From: Arcuatula senhousia
Lineage: Eukaryota > Mollusca > Bivalvia > Mytilida > Mytilidae
NCBI GenBank assembly: GCA_963971305.1
Contig: OZ020306.1
Coordinates: 37,407,512-37,471,511, forward strand
Length of the DNA: 64,000 nt
Reading direction: 5' to 3'
Of this stretch, positions 39,901 to 51,900 are shown one piece after another. Made by a program: the position numbers and the translations under genes. The first letter of the stretch is position 1. Every line of letters starts with the position of its first letter. The notes below the pieces were generated by a model. It searched no databases. It saw nothing but the letters and a program-made list of their open reading frames with translations, and was not told where the DNA came from.

Positions 39901-42900
39901 TTTTAACCGATGAATTATAATTTTACTTAAGATGATTATCTCACTATCTTTGTGTCTTATAACCGTTCTATTGTTTGTGTTATCATTGGTCCCTTAAGAC
40001 ACTCTTGATTAATGTTTACCTACATTCAATCGTTCATGATTATGGGTTAATATTTTGCTTTAAGGTATTTTTGAATGGGTTGGCTTTGCATAAATACCAT
40101 ACAAGTATCATAAATGTGCCTTTTAAAAGCCCGGAATCTTTGAAAAAGCATCGTTTGATGTTTTCTGTTTCTTGTTTAAGAAGGAGGTCTTTCTTTTACT
40201 ATTTCTATCCTGGATTGGAATTGTATGCAATTTATTGTGATATTTGGTCAATCGCAAAATTCTCACATGACATACATTCATATTTCAATCTTGTTGCAAA
40301 GAAGGGCAGGAAGCTGAGTAGCAAACATAAAATATAGTAAACTATTGTATTTACAACAGAAAAAATAAGCGCTCAAAATATAAACTAGTAAGCCTAAAAA
40401 ATATGTTCATCGGATAGTTCTTCTTTACGCTGAACAATTTACATGTTTAGTGATGTTGAGAGGTCAAGTAGATGAACAAATAATTAATCTTCTATGCCGA
40501 CCCAGAAGCACCAAATATATTATATCTTGATTTAAGTGCAAACTATTTTAACTGCAAGGAAAATAAACTGAAATATTTCAGAATTTTGTTTGAATACTGG
40601 ATAATTCTGGGTGATCGATTCATTCAGTAATTGCCAAGTAAACGTCCGTTCAAGGTTTGTAATTTTCTATATATGATCAATTCAAAACCTTGTTAAGTTA
40701 AAGGAAAAAACAAAATATTGTTAACGTTTATCATTTGTTTTTGTCGTTGTAAGTGATGATCCTAGCAGTCACAATGACGTTGCCCGGAACTGATAACAAT
40801 ATAAACATTGTTTCTGGAGAAAGTATATCCATCACATGTACCACAGACGCTGGACGTCCTGTTGCCTGGATACAGTGGTACATCGGTGACAGAAATGTAA
40901 CAGATCAAGCTACAGCCCAGGCACCACAACCGAGTGGTACAAAGTTCAAATCATCCAGTGTTTTGAATTATACTGGATTGGAAAGTGACCATCAGAAAAA
41001 TGTACAATGTGAAGCTGTCAACCTTGAGGGAGCTCAACCAGTGAAATCTGAAAACAGATCAATTTATATTCAGCGTAAGTAGAAATTAATAAATGTAATA
41101 TCTTTTCAGGGAACAATCGAGGAAAAAATTCTGTTTGATTAGAAAAAATAAAGAATATATCAAATTGTATTTTGACTCATGTGTGAACCCACAAAACGTC
41201 GCTAAAGATGCATGCATTTCTCATGTTTGAATTGTTAAATAAGTACTAGTACTTTAAAAAGACCTCGTTAGGTATTTAAATTTAATCTCTAGCACATAAT
41301 ATCACCATAAAAAGATGAATTTTGTCCTTTATTATTATTATTCGTATTAGAAATATGTATGCACAAATATTCAAAGAAAATTACTGCAGTTTCATTACTT
41401 TCATTACTATTCGTAGGGTACCAATTTGCGTGGTATTCTTGGATGGCGTTGACCCACGAAAATTGATATCCAACGAATAGGAAGTTAAACTTTGTCTGTA
41501 TGCATCAGACTTCCAAACCAAGATTTTAAGATTCCACGAATTATCAATTTTCATAAAACCACGAAATTGGTACCAACGAAAATAAATGAATCCACATATT
41601 TTGAAAATATCACTAGTACTATAACGGCGACTTTATCAAGTTCTTAAAATAATCATAAATATAGCAACCGTTTGTCTAACTTTTACAACATAGTTTTAAT
41701 TTTTAGATACTTGCAATCTTCTTATTGATATTTCTCTAGTTATTCATTAATGCTGCACTTTTTTTTCAGATCCGGTATCTTCTCTTTTTGTTTCTCCAAA
41801 CGGCTCAGATGGGACAGCAAACGTCATGTTAGACAAAGTTCAAAATTTTACTTGTACCACTTCGTCAAGTCGTCCTGCTTCTACGGTTCAGTGGTATATT
41901 GGAGAACGTAATGTTACCAATCTATCAGAGAATATCATCAGAGAATTAACAAATGCGAAATACGAAACAACAAGTTACCTCATGTACACTGGACAAGATC
42001 TAGATCATAAAAAAGCTGTATTGTGCGAAGCATTAAATATGGAAGGGAGACAAAGAGTCCGATCGACAGAAATTATCTTGTACATATTAGGTATATGAAC
42101 TCTTCTCTTGTTATTTTGAGTGTTTATTTTTACAATTTCCTAATTAATATTTTTTTTGCATCTTAAATATCAAATTGCTAGGAACTTGTAAATTTTTAAG
42201 CTATCTATGCTAAGGCTCTAGCAATTACAATTGTGTCCTTATACAAATAATTGTATAATGTATATATTGCTATTTCAGTTCCTGTTACATCCATAGAAGT
42301 GTTACCTAAAGGTCAAGGCAATGCAATTTTTGTGGTTGCTGATGAAATACAAATATTTACATGTACAACAGGTCCAAGTAGACCTGACGCATTTATCAAC
42401 TGGAGTGTTGGTGAAAAAAACGTGACGGGACAAGCTATACGACAACCTCCACAATTAGTTTCGGACGACAACACCAAATTTATTTCATCAAGTGTTTTTG
42501 GATATAGAGGAAACATTAATGACCACGATAAGATAATAACATGCGCTGCTTATAATGATGAGAAGCTGAATATGATAAATGCCACTGGAGAGCTATTATT
42601 TATACACAGTAAGTTACTTTTGTCATACTCGAATTATATATTCGACATTAATTTGAATAATTTGGTCAAGTATGACCTTCTTATTAACGTACCATTCTGA
42701 GCATACAATATTGACCTTTGTATCTGCACAATGTTTAAAATGCCAACAATACAAATCAAGATTCCACTTTTACTAAGTCAAATATAACAAAAAGGATGTA
42801 GTAAATTGTTTTGATTATTATACATTTCTGGGTTAAAATGAATTGAAAAGAACGCGATGACCGTCATAAAGAATATGCCTTTAATACTGGTATAGGCATA

Positions 42901-45900
42901 CATTGTAACCAAGCTGATATGATACTATATATTATTCTATAAATGGCATATATGGCCTTGAGTATCGTTACAAATTGTCTTTTATTTATAATTCTAGCAC
43001 ATCTGATTTGTTTTGACGACCTTGCTAATCAAACATCTCCAACGATTTACTTTTACGTTTCGTAAAAACTAATGACTTTAGAGAGAAAGAAGCAAATATA
43101 TATTAATATTAATATATTAATATGTATATGTTTTGGACCATATAAGAGTATCTGGACCATACGAGTACAAATGTAGGTTATTGACCATTAGGCAAGCGCC
43201 GTGAAGGGCATTGAAAAAAATAATAAATTACCCAAAATCCTCATCGAATGTGTTTAACTATAATATTGAAAGTTTAATTTTTCAGCTTCCAGAATAAACA
43301 TGTTTGACATTTAAAATATGATCAGACCATAGAGATTTTGTAGATCAAAGGTCACTACTCTAAGCTGATTTTGGGTCATCACAATTCAAGAAAACTATAA
43401 AATGTAAACAAATGCTGTTTGAAGTTTCAAATTAAATAGTATTTATTGCTACCATATATTAAGGTATGTAAAACACTCCCTTCCTGTCTCTGTGAAGATT
43501 CTTTTTTTATTTAGCAATTGGAAAAAGTCGTAAGATTGTTTGTATAACAGTTTCAATAATGAGACAAACAATAAAGTATTTACTATTTTGTCACCCTTTT
43601 TGTAGAACAATATTTACACTTTCGTTGGCAACAAAAAGAGTAGTTCAAGAACGTTTGTTGATTCAAAAAAACCACATTGTTTTAATTTCACCAGAGTAAT
43701 AGGTTGTCGTTTAAATATGTATTAATTCTGAAAGGGGATAAGTATCAAGCCATTAAGTTTAGTTCAAAAGAACAAATTTACAAAGAAGAAAATTAGGAAT
43801 ATCATAGAAAATTTAATTTAAACCAAAAAAAGCAGACCGACGAATGGAGCTTCTTAAAAAATTTAACAAACCCCAACCTCAGAAATTGTTTTGAATTAAG
43901 TCGAGAGATGGAAGTAAGGGCTCTTAGTAAATATGTATTACACGTCTAATATGTTCAGAACATAGTGCAATTTGACATCACAGATCATCTCCAAAAAACT
44001 GAATTCTCTTCGAGGCGTTATGCAGATATTTCAAACCTACTTTATTATTTAGGTTGGATAGGGGAAGGGGTGTTTTGGCATACAAGTTTTCCTCAGGCAT
44101 GTTCGTAAAATCAATAAAAATTTTAATTATTTATGAAAAAAACAAGTGATAAATGATTCAAAGAATCTGTTAACTGGCGATGGCATTAATATCCCTCAAA
44201 TGACAAACTGTCGAATATATTTTAAGACGTTGTGTTCTCGCCACTTCTCTGTAACTTTTGTTTTTTCTTTTTTTGTACTCCGGTCAAAAGCTTGGAAGAC
44301 GACTTAAACATAGTTTATTTACTTTTTATAAGAGAAAGTTGCGGATTTACTGGCATTGGTGTTTTTCGGGAACCTCAGGTGCACATTTTGCTATTATTTC
44401 GTATAGATTTCTAGCAAACAATCGTCTGCCCCTCCACTTAAGTAGTAACTCCTTCATTTTAGAACATTATTGCATTAATTAAGGCTTAAAAGTTGTCTTT
44501 TAAATGAAGCTACTTAGATGTGAATGCATTACTTTGTGTTAAATATTTACCGCTTCATCGCGCTAATATTCAGTTAAGATACCGGGTTGATCTTACGTTT
44601 GATGTCTCATGTTTACGTGTGTAGTTTATACAATTAGTTGCAAATAGATGTCTGTAACAGAATTTCGAACAATTTTCCGAAAATATTAGCATTTCAAAGT
44701 ATTATTTTCTAAGCGAACATTTATACAATACAACAAAACAAACACACCTTAAAAGTCAAACACCTTTGACATAATGTAAAAACCTTTCTTTTATCGGAAA
44801 CCGAAGGTTAGAAAACTCAACAATGGCCCTATATTGATTCTCCTGTCTCTGAACAACCTCCAAAATGCAGTCAATCATATTATTATAAAAATGATAATAC
44901 AGAACAATCCCACAGGTTTCAGGATCATTTACATTCAATTTTCTCTAAATCTGACATAATTGATTTTGGATATCTTTATTATTATGATTCTGAACTATTT
45001 AGTTTGTAATTAAAAAGGAGTCCTACTGTAGGAGTGATAGTAATGTAAAGAATTATGCATGACGAAGGAATGTGCCCTTAGAGAGCCGATGGTGTAGTGG
45101 TTTATGCATCGGGCTACTAAAACCAAGGTTCGTGGTTCGATCCTCGTCCGGGATGAAAATTTCATGAACCAAATTTCCGACTCTCTCTTGACACCATTTG
45201 CGATGATGGTCTCAAGAAACGAGGATACTAGCAGTAAGTCCTTCGGAAGAGACGAAAAAAGGAGAGCAATACCCCATACACTTTAAAGACACCTTTGTAG
45301 ATTTCGATAAGAGTAGGCTCAATGGGGGCCACTTCAAAGGCCACACTCGCACACTGCTAGCTGGAGGGGGATTCACATAAGCAACAAGCTTGTTTACCAA
45401 TCTAGGATAAAAAAAGATGTTTAAACTAATGTGCCCTACTAATGTGCAACTTCTGAGCCAAGTTTCAGTTCTGTATTCCGAATAACCTAGGAGGAGTTGC
45501 GTGACAAAGGAATAATGTGCCCTTGGGCTACCTATGCAGCCCAGCCTCTAGGGGAATTATCAAAATTCCGAAACCTTTGGCACAGTCCCCACCCACAATG
45601 CAATCAATAACCCAAGTTTCATCTTTCTACTTTCAGTGGTTACAGAGATTATCATGGATATTAATGCCGTACGTACATCGAACAGCAAATCATTATCCCC
45701 GCGCTTTTGCTAGCGCGGGGATAAAATACGGAAACAAAGTTTCTTCTTTTATTCATTTTTTTTTTAAATTGATGAAAAATGTAGAATTAAGTAATCATTG
45801 TTTTTGAAAATTTTAATTGCTAATGATAAAGTAAGACAAATATTTTATTATATTTTATCATATGATGTAAAGATAGGTAAAAAAAATGAATAATGAAAAC

Positions 45901-48900
45901 GTTTGTGGTTGTTATAGGGTACCTTTTCAAAACGTTATTTTCCGATATCTTCTGACCATATTTATATATCAAACAAACATGTACATGTATATATTTAATA
46001 TGATTCAGACCAAACCTGATAAGCCCCAGCAGATAAAGTAGCTAATATATATATATATAAACAGTTTGCCAAAAGTTAAGCACCACCACGTTTTAAAATG
46101 GCACCCTTTTAAAAAAAAATATTTGAATATTCTTTTGCACACAAGAACCTTCTGGAACAATTTTGCTTCTTAAAAAACTTAAGGTAAAGAAAGAGTTTGT
46201 TATATGGGTAAAAAGTATTGATTGATTTTACAGGATCCTGGAATCAAGTTTTGGAGAGCAAAAGAAAAAGCGTAGAATTCAAGCAAATTTTTTTTTCAAG
46301 GAATCTTGCACGTGACACTTCTTTAAAATTTCACGTTGCTAATAACATCAAACGACAAACATGAGTTTTAAATGGGTTTTGCATTTATTAAGGCCTGCTT
46401 TAAAATGTCTGCTTTTCCTGACTTTCTGACCATGTTTATATTTAAATGCTAATTTCTCTTTAAAATCGCGTGGAAATAAAACTTTTAATTTTCGATGATG
46501 GTTAAAGTGGATTGTTGAAAAAAAATCAGAGATTTAAGGCACACATTTTTTTCATACACCATTGCTCGTTAAAATTAATACGGCATTAGTTTTCGGCCTA
46601 AAATTTGATAGAAAAGATATATCCCCCTTTATAACAATTTGTGCTAGGTTTTGTTCGGTCATTTTAATAAAAAAATGTTTTACCAAAATGTTTTAATGTA
46701 AGACACCAAGCCAACTTAAAGAGCTCCCGTGCGGGGCCCGGGTGGCGAATAGGCCCGCAGCAGAGCCTAGCTTGTCGTAAGAGGCGACTAAGGGTCTTGG
46801 GATTCTGACGTCGGGTCAGTGCTCAGCCCACAGAGCGACCAAGTGTGTACCCTAGGTGGCTGAATAGGGTGGCCCTCGTCCGCGGGGGTTGTCCGGTCTA
46901 TAATACGGAAACCCTGACCGCCGACCATAGTGGGCCAACGTGTGTGGAGAGTGCCACGCTTCATGCACGTAAAAGACCCCTTTGTGGACCGCCCAGTAGT
47001 GCACCACATAGGCTAAATTTTCCGCCCCTACCCACCTCTCCCCTTTTTCCTGTGGTTCTTCAAAATTTACCGGTCCTTTGTTTCCCACCCCATCTCCATA
47101 ATTCATTTATCATCATCATTTCATGTTCATTTTATCATCCTTTTCATGTTCATCGCCTGTAAATAACCTATATAGCGTTGCACGGGCGTAAAACACCAAC
47201 TCACTCACTCACTCACCAACTTAAAGAGCACACAACTTAAAGTGAACATCGGAATGTGTTTTGTAAGTATACACTTTTAAAACCTATCTTAGAATAACCT
47301 GGCGTTTGCATTTTTTACTTTAAAATTGCACTTGTAAAATATATAGGGTGGTGCTTAACTTATGTTGGAGTGTATAAATGGTGCCTTATACTTTAAAAGC
47401 AAGAACTCATTATCTTTTAATAACAACAAGAAACATAAGCTTTTGCATGATTTTGAAAAAGGAATGCACCTGCAAACAGAACAAGGAGGTGATTTGTTCC
47501 GGACCTCACAGAAGACACCTTTAAAGAATTTCTACTTTTATTTTCGAATGCAAAGCCGACTAGAGAATATATAACAAAAACAAATTCGTTTACTGAGGAC
47601 ATAGTAAAAACGTAATTAAGGCATTGAATTTGTCTGATGAATTATTAAAGTTATTTGTTTGTATGCACTGCTTTTGGGGGGTCATGTTTTGCGAAAATTA
47701 GAATGACAGGTTCCTTTGCTTCTGTCATTTTATTTTGATGGAAGCGACCCCTAGTGATAGAATACATTATGAGCGCCAAAAATTAAAATATGCCTGAAGT
47801 TTAAAAAAAAAAAATTTTCATAGCTAGAAATACTAGAAATAATTATACTAATACAATAACTATGTTTATTAGTTTTAAAATTGAAAATTTACAAACAAGA
47901 AATTAAATTTTTCATTCCGTGTTTTTGGATGTGGATTTCTGACTAGCGTATACATCTTCCCGTTTAAGGCATCATGCTTAGTCAATTTAGCTCCCATTGT
48001 GCGGGAGCTTATATAGTGGAATAACCAAACTTTCATTTAAATTTAAAACTTTTTGAATATCCGCCGCTCGCCTACATATATAGGTATACCCATATGACCG
48101 GACAATCCGCGCATAGCCGAGTCTAATGAAATTATAAATAAAAAGAGGGACTTATAATTAGAAAAAAAAGATAATACCTTTTTCTGTCATTTGCGAGAAA
48201 AGTCATTTCCTTAATTAACGCGACGGGTGTGCTAAAACAAGCAGGAACTGCGTACTCTCATGGAGCACCTGAGTTCACTCTTGTTTCGACTGGAGTTCGC
48301 GTTGTTGATTGATATTCAGTTGTTTTGTGTTTCCATGTTTTACATGTCTGTTTTTGTCCCGTTCTTGTCGGTCTTAACTGGTTTTGTCTCTGTCCTTTTG
48401 GACTTTTGATATTGGTACCTCTGCTTCTAACACATTTGACACGAAATTTCGTCAGAATAGAAAGTAAATATTTCGACAATATGCCAGGAATCTATATTTT
48501 TTTTTTCCAAATACATGTAGTTTTGCTAGGAAAAGATAAATAACATTTAAAAGAAAATTAATGCCAACATATGTGATCGCTGTAGTACTTAAAAACAATA
48601 CAATAGTAGAAAGGTAAGAGATTAACGTTTTAGAGTTACTAGTTATCAATATTTCTACCAAAAACACCAAATTTAAAGGTTTTACAATAATTTCCAACTT
48701 GTATATTTTCTTTTATAAGTTTTTAAGCCAAATTCTTATGTCAAGAGATGTTTTTTGAATTTACGTGCCTTATAAACTACATTTCCATATAATTCGGGAT
48801 GTGATATTCCTTTAACCATAAAAAAACGACGTGTACAGTTAATTTTTTCAATAAGATACCCATATTTATAAACGAAATAAGTAAAAGATTTGACTAACTG

Positions 48901-51900
48901 TGAAATGTACACTCTGTAAGAGGGAGCTAGAGGTACATTTCAAGAAAAGGGAAATTTACAATTGGGAAAGAAAAGTCATCACCTCTACAGTATCATATAC
49001 TTTACAGTGCAATTGTCTATTGACAATGCTAAAATCTAAATCCAAAAATTGACATCAATCGCCGGGCGAGTTAGATTTATTAAGGGTTAATTCTTACAAA
49101 TAAAATATAATAAAGATCTGCTATAAGTGTGGCTCAATTGGTTCTCATGGGAATACCAATAACTTGGCGATATATTTGTTTTCCAAAACGTTTGTAAATA
49201 TCATCTAAAAAAAGTTAAGTGCAGTTATCATTTCTACGTCAGTCCAATTTACAAAGTCTTTATGGTTTCTTTACTGAAAAACGATTTACCCAATACTCTT
49301 GAAACTTGTACAGATGTACATGTAATCACTTTTAGATTTATCAAAGCACCATTTAATTGAATATTCAAATTTCATTTCTTTATTACATTATGAGGAAGAT
49401 TTGTATACAAAGTAGAAAAATCGTAGCTGTCAACTGTCTGGAAAGTATTTTCAAACACTTACTAGAAGCAAAAATAAAACGGGATTTCTATGGGTTTTTG
49501 TGTAATATAGGTATCCAGTACAAAGTGGGTAATTTTGTGTGTGTAGGGGCTGCTCGCAGTGCTATGGTTGCTATGATCTGTAATTTCATTGTTTAAAACG
49601 TCATCATTGTTAGCTGCTTTATCCGCAAGAACAAAAACATACCGCGAACCTAGCAAACGTGACTTAATTCTGTTGATGTATGTGTGGGGTTGAAATTCCA
49701 CAAAGGATTTTTAAAAATGGGTTATACGTAATTTAACAATGGCCATGAAATTATTCTTAAAATTTTCTAAAGAGTTTGCATCTGTCCCTTCCCTTTTAAC
49801 CCAGGAATAACAGAAAGACTGAAGAGCTACATTAACACAACCAAAACATGAATTCCAGTTGATTTTTTTAGGGAGGTCTGAATTTAGGTCTTTTTTCAAA
49901 CAAAATAATTACCTCTGGATTATTGACGATGTTAATGTTGCCTGTAACAACATGGCCACAAGGAGCATATCTAAAGTCAGAATTAGCACAGTCGCATGAT
50001 AAAGGAATATTCGTGTCTAGTTCTTCACCAGTTGTAGTGGATGTATAGTTTAAAATAATATTACGTGTGGGCTTTTTATATTTGATGTTAAAATTCAGCT
50101 TTTTGAGTCAAACTGTATGATGTTTATTGAATTAAATTGTGTCATTAAAAATGCAAGTTATGTAGAATAATGCTTTTAGAATTATCATGGGTTATGAATG
50201 TTATGAATACAATTGCAGTGCTTCTAATATGTTTGTTACGAAAAGGGTCTTATCTTTTAAAGAATGTATAAGGATTGTTTAACAGGTTAAAATGTTCTGA
50301 TAATAGTTTAGTGATTGCTATACCGACTAGTGATTTATTGTTTAATTCAAAGTTATTGCAAATCTGGTATACCGAATTATATATGTTAACTTATAATTTT
50401 TATTTCATTTTATTGAGATTCTTATTATATCAATTATAAGATAGATTAAGGCTATGTGAATATATGTGGACCTATTTTTATGTGTCTGAAATAAAGGTAT
50501 TTATTTATTTATTTATTTGTATTTAAAAGATACGATAGGAGGTTCAGTATTGGTAAATAAGGTGGTATAAGATTGTAGGATCCACAAAAATACTAGATAT
50601 ATTTATGAAGTCCAGTCCTCTATTTATATATCTTATTTTTTTTTATAAAATGCCGAATGTGGTCTAAAGGGGAATCAATTTTGGGGAAAAGTTTAAAGTA
50701 ACAAAAAGCATTTATGATGAGCGCCCCTTCGTATAAAGGACTTGCATGAGATATAGTTTCACAATCTAATCTGAAAATTTAAATCTCAGTATATCTTAAT
50801 TTTCCGGGGAAAAAATAGTAGGGAAAAAACTAGTATATAACATCGGATCTGACACATTGAATTGACCGTTGGCAACGGGAGAGCTATAGTCCTTTTTAGA
50901 AACTATTTTCCGGATGTGTGGACCAGAGAAATCTTTTAATTTTGCACTACAGGTTAACGACTTCCGGGTCGGCATAGTCAATGGAAATCTGTTGAAATTA
51001 AGTAAAATCATAAACTTGTTAAAACATTTAAAATCTGCCTGCCAAAGTTTTAAACTTACTAAAAGTATGTTAATATCTAAGACCAATTTATTTGAATCGT
51101 TGAGTTGAAATGACGTCGGAAACAGACAGGGAGAAATTGATGTTTCCCTTTGCTCAACGTTGTTTACATCATGTGGTCGACCCAAAAAAGGGAAACTTCT
51201 CTTGCAAAAATGAAAATAAAAGAACCGAAATCGGAATTCGAGATGACTTTTAAAAAAGGGCTATAGCGAACAAAATCTGATTTCTTCCGGAGTACTGGCG
51301 TTCACTCTCGTTACGACTCGAGTTTGCGCTGTTAGTTAATATCCGGTAGTTTTTTGGTGTTTCATCTTGTTCTCTTGGTTTTTACTGGTTTCGTCTTTGC
51401 AATTTCGGACTTCTGACATTCGGATGCCTATTTGGTTCCTCCATTTCTTTCGTTCATTTCTGCTTTTAACACATTTATGTCTTATAAATTAAATAATCCA
51501 ATATGGCAAAAAAGTCAAATAATATGTGATATTGAATTTTATAATACTTACTTATAATCTGTCATATTTACAATCATGTACAAAAAGTACTTATATGTAC
51601 CGGTATGGTCTGGCAATTCATAGCCATATGAAAATATACTCATATGGTCCGACCATACTTGTATGGTCTGATCATATTGGTATACACCCATGATCATGTC
51701 TATACATGTACGATGCAGATACACGTATGGTCTGGAACTTTCAAATATCGTCAGGTTTTTTTTTTCAGGTCAACCAAAATTGGACAGTTCATATCCCGTC
51801 ACAGATTATATTGGAATAAAGCAGAATGGGATATTGAATATTTCTTTACTTATTATCGCTAATCCTAAACCTACAGTCACTTGGAAATTCGGAAGCACTT

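Larger units (their letters stand above)
42609..51768 (+). other. intron 7 (9.2 kb)
   Basis: It runs from GTAAGT to TTTTTTTTTTCAG (51768). It holds two SINE-like elements, a strong hairpin, RT and R2 fragments and TATGGTC-type words near both ends. Plain AT-rich stretches with nothing recognised: 43340-45080, 45725-46715, 47220-48214, 48431-48940 and 49702-50840. A long ATTTATTTATTT tract lies near 50500. Confidence 0.7.

Noticed and set aside
39975..40337. An additional receptor exon between exons 4 and 5
   Set aside because: No Ig landmarks and no matching phase-1 splice sites. It resembles the R3 repeat frame.
45081..45155. A functional tRNA gene
   Set aside because: A and B boxes are good, but I cannot fold a clean cloverleaf with paired acceptor ends, and a SINE body follows.
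46788..47162. Overlapping frames on both strands in a GC-rich island
   Set aside because: The island is a SINE-like repeat with an ACTC tail. GC content alone keeps frames open.
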